From contig NC_091112.1 in assembly GCF_024713975.1 (NCBI RefSeq), positions 12,411,001 to 12,475,000 of the forward strand: a DNA stretch of 64,000 nucleotides, written 5' to 3'. The DNA comes from Paralichthys olivaceus. Its lineage: Eukaryota > Chordata > Actinopteri > Pleuronectiformes > Paralichthyidae. Below the pieces are notes generated by a model. That model had not been told where the DNA came from, made no database searches, and saw nothing but the letters and a program-made list of their open reading frames with translations. How positions within the stretch are numbered: position 1 is the stretch's first letter; every line of letters begins with the position of its first letter. Shown here piece by piece: positions 50,601 to 63,300 of the stretch. The position numbers and the translations under genes are program-made.

Positions 50601-53600
50601 ATACCCACTAACACCCACTAACATCTGGCTTTTGTCTGCTGTGGCAATGGATACAATCGGCCTTCACTCCCAAGTCAAATGACTCTTTGGCAAGACTCAA
50701 AGGTGAGAGAGCTTCTCAGGTTTCGCTGCCTTCATTGAACATGATGCATCATGGAAAAGTAAGAGAGACAGACTCCTCCACTGGCAATGGGAAAGGAGTA
50801 AATCGCTTTTCTTAGTGGGTTTTACTGCATAAAAAGACGGCTAATTTTGTTGTAAATAAGGAATACGTTAGCAGAGACTGTTTGAAATGAAGATGCATGT
50901 GTGTGTTAGCATGTGTGAGTCTTTACCTGCCCGGTGCCGACCTGTCCACAATAGACAACATTGGCTCCCATGCAGGTCAGCAGCTCCTGTGCAGCGTTGT
51001 ATTCTTCCTCCACTCCACCCACCATGAAGGTCAGTTTGGCCAAGCTGGCAGCCCCAACACCTAAACACACACACACAACACTTGTTAAAAGAGTTGAGCT
51101 TAGCTGAGGTGAACACGTACTTGATAGTATACACATTTGACATATTGATCCAGAGTAGCCCAGAGTAACCCAGACCTGCAACACACACGCATCTTTGTAT
51201 AAAGTGGAATAGTGAGTTAAAATGTACAAATCTTTGAAAAGGTTTCTACTAATCATAGTCAGTGAGCAGTGTTAGTTAGTGGAAACACAAAAGAACACAA
51301 TATATCAACTGTTTGACTGTTTCAACACTACCAACTGCATCTGAAAGGTCAGCTGTGTACTTTTCTGTGTGTGTGAGACTCATGGTGGGACAGGCGTGTT
51401 AAGTAGTTGTGCACCAGAGGGACAGAGGTATCTTTAAAAGCCGATTGTTGCCATCATCCACTGCACAACTCTCGTGGGAGCCTTTGCCTTTTGTCCTGTC
51501 ACCCCTACTCTCGCTCTCACTCATACACACACACGCACGCACACACAAACACACATGCACGCACACACACACATGCACCAACAGCTGTGCCTGAGGCCAT
51601 GTCCCCCCCCCCCCATGGGGGTATCATTGACAGGCGTGAGGGGTAATTAACTTTACACTTTATCATGTTCAATTAGGTGTCCCTCCCCATGCCTGATGGC
51701 TTAAGAAGCATGCCATGTTGTAGGAGGTAACCTCACCCCCCCCTCACCTCCCCACAGGGTCCATAATGTAGCAATAACCCCCCTTTTCAGCATGGCTTCT
51801 ACCCAGCTGGCCTAAAGCTCTTATGCAATGGAACTGTCTGTTTAATGTTTCAGTGATGAGATCACAAACATTAACACAATTAATTTGTGGTAGTCATAAT
51901 ATATACTCTAAAAAACAAAATAATAATGTGTACATACAACAGTTTGGAAAGTACTACAGAGTGAAAAAGTTGAGGGAGGTCAAGAGAAGCATCTTTCAGG
52001 AAAATGTGCGCAAGTGACCGACTTTCTTCACAGGAAGGAAAGAGCGAAAGAGAGGAGGATGGAGAGGGAAGAGTTCAAATCTCTCTTTAGGGTGTTGTCT
52101 GGCTCTAATGAAAGGCCTCTTAATAGTAAAAGCCTAATAATGTTGGTGTTAATAATTAAAAGGGAATTACCAAGCACAAAAGAGCTGACATCACACTATC
52201 AGACATTACTGCAGTAGAAGAGGAGAGTTACTGTAGATTTCCATGACCCATAAACATGAATGTATCTCTTCTTTTTTTACCCTCCCCCTTCTTTAATTGG
52301 CAGCACTGTTGTCAAGTGTTCGATGATGCCACTTCACTGTATGTGTACACTGTGTGAGTGTCAGCGATGAGCTGTCAGTAGGCCATTAGGGCCACGTAAT
52401 TAAGAGCAAAGCCCATGCTGCGGCAGCTGCCTACAGAGCAAGACCAACACACGCTTAACATAAGGCCGCCCCACACACCAATCATACACACATATGGTCC
52501 ACAGACCACTGACATGATAGATTCAGCTCCTTTATGCTCTAGTTTATATGTCTTACTTTATTTTATATCAAGTTTTTATTCAGTAGAAGAGATTGTCGAT
52601 GCTATTTTCTGTGACCAAATAAATAATTGTATTTACATGTAGGCCTCATGTAGTGTGTAAAGTACAGTGCTGAAGTAGCCGTAGCACTTCTCTCGATGCT
52701 GTCACAGTTAATGGAAGTCAAAGTTCAGCCAATTACATCAGTTTTGTTCTGACTGTACAACTATCCTTGTTTGTACGCAAACCATAACGTCACTTTAAAA
52801 CATGTCATCACCTTAAATAAGTATTAAGAATTGTATTTATTTTAAGCCTATTTACATTAAGAGGGCTTGCCTTTTGTCCTCAGAGAAGTCCCCATAATGT
52901 GACTGAGTATACATAGAGTTCGAAGACAAAAACGAGCACACACACAAAAAGAGCAGGGTGACAACTGAGCTGGCTCATTAGTGGAGATCACTGTTTGCGG
53001 AGGACTAAAGAGGAGATTATTGATAACAGAGTCAACGTGCTGATCAATAGATCCCACTGAGAATAGAGGGAAGGAAGGATAGGGAGGAGAGAGAGGAAGA
53101 GAGAGAGAGAGAAGTAGAGGGAGACGTGGATATGACAAGAGAGAAGGAAAACAATCGTTCTCTCTCTACCTCCCAGCATTCCTCCCAACTCTCCCTCCCT
53201 CAAATTAACTAATCACCCATAATAAGCTCTTATGATCTGTAGTGGATTTCTATAAGCAGTGACACCAGGATGATGGAAGATCCTCTGGCTGGAAGAATAA
53301 CACAGCATTAGCATAACAATGTATGTGCGTACGTGCGTGTGTGTATTCGGGCTATAAGTGACTCTGTGTATTGTGCAGTTGTGCTCGCAAGCGAGTCTTT
53401 GATAGTGTCTACACTTTTATCGTGTGTGTGTGTGTATGTCTGTGTTTCAGTGTGTATGTCTGTGGGTGTGTATGTCTGTGTGTGTGCATGCAGGGACGTC
53501 CTGTTCTTGGGCCGGTCCTGTCAGAGACGGATTAAAGAGGAATCCTAATGAGGTATCCCGAGCACCGGGTCTGCCGGCTCATCCATCCCAGCGGGAGTGA

Positions 53601-53658
53601 CAGTCCTGGATCGTTAGCACTACACAACTACACGACGCCCCCTAGGGGGGGAGACAAG

Positions 53659-53699
<41 letters not shown>

Positions 53700-56600
53700 T
53701 GTCTGTCTGGGTGTGTGTGTTGGGGGGGCACCTATGATAGAAGATACAGGGTAGAGAGATGAAGAGGAAAGAGGAAAATAGGGATGAAGGTACTAAGAAA
53801 AACTAAGTTACGCTATATTATGGCACATCAAAATCTACTTAATGAATTCTAAACAATATAAATATGCAATGGTGATAAAAAAAAATAGGTACAGGGAAAG
53901 AAGATCAGACTGAGACTAAGGAAGAAAGTAATTTATGTCTGAGAAATGCTAGGCCTCTGCTAGGTCACTGTCTCTCATCCTAATCAGGTGAGTCCTTGGT
54001 GCCTACCTCGTCACCCCAAATGACCCAGCGGCAATATTATCTGCCCATGTGGAAGCTGGATGGACTATTAATGAAGTACTAATTTTAAGTAGCCTGACTG
54101 ATATATTGGTTGGTCGATAATCTTGGCTGATATGAACCTTTTACAGAATTGGTATCTTCGTTTAAGTTTGCCAATATGTGCAGAATAAAACTTGTATTTT
54201 AAAGAATAATATATGCAGATTACATGTTTACTTAAAAAAAAAAAAATCTTAATGGGTTAGGGTCACGTTCTACATGCATGGTTGCATTTGTGTTTTCCTT
54301 TCATTTATGCAAATATCAAGCCTCATTGAAATTTCTTTGTGAAGGGTTTCACAGCATCATTGGAACCAGTGCTCTGTTTTAAATATATATATATGTATAT
54401 ATATATACATATATATATATCAGCTGATTTATCTGTATTAGAAATCTCTTACTCTCTTTTATCAGTATTGGCATCAGTTCCCAAATCCATATAAAATCCA
54501 TATCGGTCAGGCGTTACCTTTAAGAGTGTGTAGCTGACAAGGGGCAGAATGAAAATTGCTGCCACATTACATCGTATGATGTATCAGTGTCTGTATGCGA
54601 CTGTGTGTTTGTGTGCATGTGTAGTTGTGTGTGGCCCATGCTTCTTTGTAGTAGCAGACACTTTCAGACAGCTCCTTCCACTGATCTCCTCTATTAACAA
54701 GATTCAAGTTAATAAGCAAGCAATCAAACACGATTAGCACAGATGCTTAACAGCAGGCTTCTACACATCAGGCATTAACCATCAGCATGAGAGGGTGAAA
54801 CTGGTTGCGTGAAGGAATAAGAAGATCAGAGCAACAACTTTGGTTTTGGCCTGTTTGTAGTCAACACTAAATTCATTAGCACTTCTTTCATCAACCCCAA
54901 AAGAATCAACCAAAGCAGTTCCTGACATCCTTGTAACTGTGTAAACTTGGGCTGTTTTGAAGTGGCACTTGTACATACAAAGTAAGCGGGAATGTCTGTG
55001 TACATCTGCATGCAGTATCTCTGTGTGTTTGTGTGTTCCTGTGTATGTGTGTGCGTGTACCATGCAGGGACAGGTGCAGATCCCAGAGCCGGCCGCCAAT
55101 ACGACGTCAGTTGGAGCTTCTGAGGCCGTGTCTTAGAGTTACGAGCTGCATGTAAACCAGTAGGCACTTTTTATTGGTGGTGGGTTTAAATTAAACTACA
55201 TTTGTGAATATGAGGCTGCGCAAACACACACAATCACCGACACACATGCACACAAGAGGGGTTGTTCCCAGAGTTTGGTAATGAATGACGCATTTGACAG
55301 CATGCCACAACCGTGCTTTTTCCCCCCCAGAGTATATGGAAAAACACTGAGAGCAAAACAACACCTATAATATCATTAGCGCTGCTTCAAACACCTCATT
55401 TCCTCAAATGATAATGTAACTGTTTTTACAGCGAGGAATGGCAGGAGAGATTTAGGGATACGCCAGATCTAACGCCACACCTTCACGTCCAAATGTAGTT
55501 TGTGTAAACAAACTCAGGCTTTGGCAAGGCACTTCATTGTTTGCTACCAGGTTTTAAACTATGTGCACATGCAAGGTTTAAGTTTTGGCTCGGCTGCAGT
55601 CATCTATAATTCATACTGAGAGAGCTTTCACACTTAATAGTGTTACAGCCTTGAGTCAATGGGAGTTGAGTTCTTGCAGTGTAAGCCATGGGGGTAGGAT
55701 GTTTACAGGCCAACAACGCAGCCTCATGTGGTCGACCATTATAATTACACCCAAGGGCAGAGATTTTTTTTTTCCTCAAACAAATTAAAAACCCAAACAG
55801 GCCCTGTAAAAAAGCGTAACGGATATCGAGTGAATAAGTCAAACAGTAAGAGGGTATGCGTTAACCAAAATCGCTCACATGCATAAAAACACACGAAAAA
55901 CTTCAGCACTTTCAACAGTTTATCTGCCAACTTTGCTAATGCCCCTCTGTTATGTTAAAAACAGACTCTTTATCGGCTCCAGTTTACGAGCACAGAGCCA
56001 TGAGAACTGACTCCAACACCCAAACGCTCCATGAGAACCTCGAGCAAATAGGCGACCGGAGAAAGTTTGGGTTTTGGAAAGAAAAGTAAAGGGGAAAGAG
56101 TCGGCACAGTTTCTTGTACGCAAATGTTACTCCAGCCTTAAGAGCTTTAGTTTGCAATGTCTGTTCACTGACCACCAGAACAGGCCTCATCATTATCGTC
56201 ATTATCATCATCATCATCGTCATCATCATCATCATCATCATCAGTAACTGCTGTATTCCGTAGGGGGAGAGGCTGGTCAATGTTAGGTGACAGAGGATGG
56301 AGGGAGCAGGAGAGATCCACGATCAATCCCTTCCCCTGGCCCGATGAGACTCATCTAGGATTGAGCAAGTTAATAATGATCCCCAATTAGGCTGTTAGCA
56401 GGCAGGGACACAAAAACACACAAATCTACACACACTCAGTACATGGCTAAAGTGCAGAAACTGTCCTACAGACAGAATGCTAATTCCCTTTTAGATAAGT
56501 GACATGCAGTGTGACATTTGCACTATGTTTGACGGACAGAGACTTTTTGTATGACTCATACACCAGCTGGCTATTTGTCTGCAAACACACACGTGTATAT

Positions 56601-58880
56601 GGACACATACAAGGACAGGCACACACACAACAGATGACACAGGGGCAGAGATGTAAGAGCCAGTCCCCAGCTGCTGTGGGTCTCCCTCCATCTGGAGCAT
56701 AGGCTAGAATCCCCCTATAACCACCCCTCCATCATCTCCATCCCTGGTCACTTACACCCTCCCACTGGGCCCCCTCTACATTCTCCCTCAGTGTCACCAA
56801 AACCTGTCAGTGAAAGGCTTGTTATGCTAATCTAGTCTTTGGACCACTGACGCTCTCTAGTGCTGGTTAGCTATCAACATGACAGACTGCGACAGCAACC
56901 ACTGCAACCCTGCACATCCAAACTGATTACTTAACTCAGTGTCAGAGAATGACTACTAACCTTCACTAAACTGCCCTCAGGCTCCCAGACTCATCCTCTC
57001 AATGATCCCCGTTCTCAGAGTGGATTATCAGGGCCAGTGTTCTCCGGCTCCTTCCTCTGACCAGACAGACTGACCAGGGGCATTTTTCACAATAACCTGC
57101 CAGATTAAAACTAAGGTGAAAGGCAAGTAAGATGTATCCAGAATCACTCTGTATCTGTTGCTTTTTATAATCCCAAATGTTTTCAGCAGTTTTCAACCAT
57201 AAACCCCTCTCAGACATGAACTCAAATGTGAAAGGCAAATTTGTCTGGACAAAAATGTCTGGACCCAATTTTCTGGACATTTTTCTGGGTTCACTTCTGA
57301 AAAAGACAATTGCCTCATATCTTCTTTGCACAAATAAAAATGTAAAACTGCTTTATTCAGTGTTTTTGTTAACCAGATTTAATCACAGGATCCATTTGCT
57401 TTGCAGGGCAGGACACATCTAAAAGTATTTCGGCTCCTGGTAAAAACTTCCTAAATTTCTGCATCATATGAGAAACAAGCTTCGCCAACGTTAGTGAATC
57501 CTAGACTCACAGTCCCTGGAAAATATGTGAAAATTAAAAAAAAAGAAGCCCATGTCACAATGTTAAATAAAGTGAAGAAAATTTCCTGTATCCGCCCACT
57601 GATCTGCAAGTTTTATGGTACTCCATCCAGTAGTCTTTGAGTAATCCTGCATTAAATCAAACAAACTCACAAAAAAAACTTGGTGAAAACATATCCTCCT
57701 TAGTGGACGTAATTATTTGGATTTACCTTTGTTCCAACTATTTGTTGGAACCAGAGTGAGATAAAATCAGTGTTGATCTTTGCGGAAGAAGCTCCAGGCC
57801 CTGAATGCCTGGAGGGAGAGCTACAGCCAAGACCAGTCGGAAGAGGAATGGATTGGCAGCGCTGATTGACGAACCAACCGGTGCCAGGCTTGGCTCAAAC
57901 AAGCCGCTGCAGGCTGGAGGATGACGTTCAAACTGTCAGCAAATGACACACTGCAATACTCAGGCTTCAGTGATGTGGTATGGATATGATTAGAGTGGTG
58001 TTGAGACTCAGCCTAAATGGGTAGTTAGCTGAGGATTATAAGGCCTCGCAAACAGGCAACATTACCCCGAGCGCACCGAAGCTCCTTCTCTCTTACGATT
58101 GCACCAATTGCTGACTTTCCCTGTGCTGGGAAAAACACAATGAAAGGTTTTTTAGAGCCTTTTTAAAGCCACCGTCCGTTAGCAAAGTGGCAGCCCACCA
58201 TGGGCACAAAGACACAAATGCAAGCATTCTGGGTAATTACTGCTAACGACCCCGTCGCTTGTTAGCCAGACCTCCTATTTTTGCCATCGCTGTGCCAACA
58301 CCCGAGCCTGTGACATCAGAGCTTGTTTTGTTGTGGGTCAACTTTGCATGTGGACACGTTTAATGACACCAGACAGTGGTACAAGTGTGTGTGTAAGCAT
58401 ATGTGGCATGCCTGAAAAGCCAATGTCTACGTTAACATAACTGCGTCTATTTGGGAGAGTGTTTGTATGAGGCCAAGACAATGGTCAAAGTGCAAAAAGG
58501 AAAGCCGATGAGAAGAAAGTGACATTTTTTTGATGACTCTTTAAGAAGGGTTAAGACTCTTCAATTCAGATGCCACAGTTTGCTACCAAACCTCTAGTGA
58601 CGCACACAAAGCACAAATACACAATTCTGTGTAAACTACACCACCTCACCTACCACACATGAAAAGATTTATTTTATATCAAAAGAAAAATCTAAATTAA
58701 AAATAAAAAAGACACAGACGCCACAAAGAGAGAAGGCTGCATCTGCAAAAGTTTAAGACCACAGGAGATCACACCAAGTCTGTGCTCAGTGTGTCTGTGA
58801 CTTTTCACTCAATCTGCTTCAAACCAAACTTATTTGGCTGAAGTAACTTAAATGTCAATGTAATCATATGTCTCCAAAAG

Positions 58881-58925
<45 letters not shown>

Positions 58926-59024
58926 CTGTATTGCTGAGTCTCTGGATGCTCGCTGTTTGAATTAAAAATACATCTTTATGTATTATTGTGTATGATTTGT
59001 GAAAATAAAGTAATAACACAAGAA

Positions 59025-59106
<82 letters not shown>

Positions 59107-60340
59107 TAACCAATTCATGTCTAACCCTAACCTAACCACAATTCACATCTTATCCCTGACCTTACCCAGGACCTCAGAAATTAAGTTGAGCCTCATGGAC
59201 CGGGTTTTGGTCCCCATAGGGTCTACTGGTCCTGAGAAGCTCAATTTAAGCTGTGCACATGCATACACCCCCTTATGATTCTGACAGTACCCTATTTGGG
59301 GTAGGGTGCCATCTCCTGGTTAGAACACAGCATTTAAACTCAGTTCCCACCCATAGATGTGTTAAGTGTGGTGAGGGGATGGGTGGGTAAATGGAGTGCA
59401 ATAAGGTCTCCGCTATTTTCTGTTGGGTTGCCACAAAGTGGAACAATTTTTCATGACCTGTCACTACAGGTTTAACCTGGATTATCAGGGTCACACCATC
59501 GCCACCAGCCACCTTTCATTTCCTAGCTCAGAGTGGGGATGAGTGTTTCAGTGTGTGCATTTAGGGCTGCGACTAACCTTATTAATCTATCAGTCGACTT
59601 CCATTAAGATGTATCGAATAACTGTTTTGTCTATAAAATATCGTGTTAAAAATAGTGAAAAATGAATCATACCCATCTCAAGTTCCTTTTTTTTTTTTGA
59701 CAGTCTGAACCTAAAATATTTTACATTTACAACAACATGAAACAGAGAGAATTCTTATATTTCAGTTGCTGGTGGTGGTTATGCATCATAAACAACTTCT
59801 CTACTACTTTATAATAACCTAGTTATGCACTTAAGGATGTCTAGAAGTGACATTGGGCGGGTGGGTGCATGCATATGCCGGGTGTATACATGTGCATGTG
59901 TGACAGAAGAGTGTCTGCAGAGCTGAGTGCAGAGGCCAGAGGTAGCAGGTAAATCATTGGTCATCTCAGGCTAGTAAAAGAGGCTTAGTTTAAAAGACAG
60001 CAGAGGAAGAACCTTCAGAGGACTGCACGCATGAACTGTGCACTGTCTATAGTATGTAAACAGTGTGTGTGTTAGCGGAGAGTAACAGGCTTAACGCTCT
60101 GATCTCAATGACTGCAGTCGGGCTGCTCTGTTGACGCCAGCTGGTAAACATGCCCGTGTGGGCCAAGTCTATGTTTGTATGGCAGAGGGAGGGAGCTGCA
60201 GTGTGTGTTGTGCATGGATGAAATGATTGGGCAATAAAAAGCAAATAGACCATGATCAGAGTGAGTAGTCTGATTTGCAGGAGTGTCAGGATGTGGAATA
60301 CCTGAACTGCCCACCTGATTCCAAAGAAGCGTGTGTGTGG

Positions 60341-60380
<40 letters not shown>

Positions 60381-63300
60381 AAGAAAGTAAGACAGAGACA
60401 GAGAGATGGACAGTTTTACAGCGATGTGTCTCCTTCATTTCTTATCTCCCTCCTCTCCTCTCCTGCACTCAATGTGAGAGCAGTTTCTCTCCTCTTTATG
60501 GCTCTTTATCTGACATGAAAGGCACTAACATGGGATACCCGCCATTACGGCTCCATCAACATGAAAAGCTCTGACATGGGATTCTCCACCTTGGCTCAGC
60601 CCATTAAGGATGACTGGTGATCCTGTGCTCTGTCAAGAAGCCGTCACAGGCAGACAGCGCCAACATAATGAGGACTTAAAACCTTAACCTTGCCTTCAAG
60701 TCCCCCCCGGTCAAAAGCAGCAATAAAAATCTCCGGAGGGCACATACTGGCTGGCCTGTTCAGTAATTACAACTCATGTCCTAGCACTAACCAAAAAGGT
60801 CCCATAGTTTAGATATACAAAGGAGTGTAAGACAGTTGAGGGGTCATAGGCCTAACAGCATGATTCGTATTCTCCAATGAACAAACTATCCGTCTGATTC
60901 TGCTTTTGACACGTCACCTTGTTCTCTCATTTCCACTGAATATCCTCTTTGAGAAAGAAATAAACCCAGCAAAAGCATTTTAAAAAATGTTGTATCCTCT
61001 CTTTGGACACACCTTGGGGCTTCATTGGTGTAAGACAGCAAGTCAAAAAAAGGTGAACAAGATTAATTATTCTTTCCGCAACACATTACCTCCTGAAACC
61101 GGAGCATCCATGAACACGGCACCCATTTTCTCTGCAGCTGCTGCCATCTCTTTTGACACTGAGGGGTCAATGGTGGAAGAGTCAATCAACAGTGTTCCCT
61201 TCTTTACCTTCCTAAAGAAAGCAAAACAAATGGCATTAGTATTTCATGTATAAGAAGTTTTGTCAGGTCAAACCTGTTCTCTTTGTGTAGAGTTTAAGTA
61301 GAGGCAGGACAGGGTTAATTGCATGAGTGTCACACAGTGTGACAGTAAAATAGGCTCACTTGAGGATGCCATTTTGGCCAGTGTAGACGTCTATGACATT
61401 GGGACTTGACGGCAGCATTGTGATGATCCGATCTGCTTTTTCTGCCACTTCTGCTGGGGAGTCCACTACCTGAATGTTGGGAGTTATCATCAACACAAAA
61501 TAAACACCTCGATGAACAAAGTGCAGGTATTATAGCTCTTATGTGTAACAACCTGTTGGCTAAGAAACACATACTTTGTTGGATCAGTTCAAAAAGGGTG
61601 TATGTGTATTCATTAGCTTGCAGATACTCATCAATATTGAGTGTATTCTTAACAGATTTGGCCTGTTCAAAATAAGATTAAATGTGCACATTTTACCTGA
61701 GCACCCAGGTCCTGCAGTTCCTTGGAGGACTCTGGGAAGTTGTCAGTGGCAATAACAGGATAACCGTTCTTTAACAGGTTTTTGGCCATGGGACTGCCCA
61801 TGTTTCCCAGACCAACAAACCCCACTGGTGTTTTTGAAGCCATTGATCGCATTGACACTGAGGGAGGAAAAAAAAAAAAAACTTAATATGAAAAACAATT
61901 GTCTAACGAGTGTCGGTTCAATGTCAGTGAATTGGAAATGTAAATATTATGTTGGAAATTCTCTGATTAGGATCAATAACAACTGAGAAAATCTTAATCT
62001 TTCTGCTGTAACATACCAGCAGCTTTTGGGAAGTCTGGCCAAGCTATTAAACAATGCTGGCTCAGGCAAGGTTCAGCCAGGTTAACAGACACTAAACTCA
62101 GTGGAAACTCTGGCGGTGGGCCAACCAGACTACAACAACAGAATTAGACCAGGAGAGTTAAGACCTAACAGAAAGCCTTGCCTTGAATTCAACCAACCCT
62201 TTAAAGCATTCAGTAGATACTAGGGGTGTAACGGTACACAAAAATCATGGTTCGGTACGTTTTTGGTATGTTTCCAGTACAGAAGAAACAAGGAAGTGCA
62301 AATATTGTACTGGTTAACTATGGATGTGTCTTTCTCACCAAAGTAATTTTTTTTGAGAGTTAAATAACAAAATAAACACTAGTAAGATAAATATCCATTA
62401 AGGTGCAGCATGTAAAAAAAATAACTGCACTTAAACTGCACCATTATTGTATTGTATGATTTACTATATGTATTTTCATTTGGTGGTCCTGCTGGCACTA
62501 ACAATGTCTCTGCTGTGGAGAACACTCTCATGCTAGGGACAGAGTTTATAAAGGGCTGGTGTGACTTGCAGTCAGACAAGTAGCCTTAGCACTCTGATTC
62601 ACTTTGCAGTCCATATTTTGTCATTGCACCCACTTTCTCTAAACGGAGCTAAGAAGAGCACCATAGCATCCTTACAAATCATATATAAATGTATTCCAAC
62701 AACTGGATCATATGAGAGGTTTTAATTATATTTTACTACTACATAATTATAACTACATGTTTCAGAAGTTACTACATGTAATGCAATTATAAAATCAAAG
62801 TATAATCAGAATAAGAATCAGCTTTATTGGCCATGTACATACTGTGCATACTTCAGAAATGCAAAAGATAAAAAACGGTTTATCTTTTGTTAATGCAGCT
62901 GGATTTAGGTCCAAGAACTTAATTGTCATTGTGCTAGCATGACAAAATTCTGAAAAGTGTGGTCCTCAAATTAAAGCATAGCTCTTAAAAAGATTTTCAA
63001 AAGAAATATTTCTATTCTATATTTTTTTAAATATAAGCATACTAAATATAAAATAAAGTCCTTATGTAACCAAAGGTTGAGGCATATAGTTCATATAGTT
63101 TCAGTAAAGTCACTGATATATATTAGTGTATTATAAATAATATGAATATTGCACAGTGCACGTAAGTAGTAGTATGATACATAAAGGGAGGGAGTGAGGG
63201 GACAGTGTTGGGGTGAGACTTCAGAGGGAAAACCGTCACAGAAATATGAGAATATAATATCCAGGATTCCAGGTTTATGAAGAGTTACGGGCTACATACA

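Larger units (their letters stand above)
51061..61089 (-). other. hibadh: hibadh intron 4 (10 kb)
   Basis: The largest intron, 10,029 bp. It holds CA/TG microsatellites (51,520-51,576; 53,665-53,695; 59,030-59,104; 60,333-60,372), TA tracts (54,380-54,420; 58,884-58,923), a CAT trinucleotide repeat (56,187-56,243) and the mobile-element fragments listed separately. Unique stretches at about 52,090-52,190, 58,030-58,340 and 60,590-60,790 contain several TAAT/ATTA cores and few repeats, and could be enhancers of the neighbouring homeobox genes. No additional exon was seen. Confidence 0.55.

Noticed and set aside
59105..59160. Telomere-like taaccctaacc
   Set aside because: Only one or two imperfect units, within a CA-associated interspersed repeat. 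Not an interstitial telomere array.
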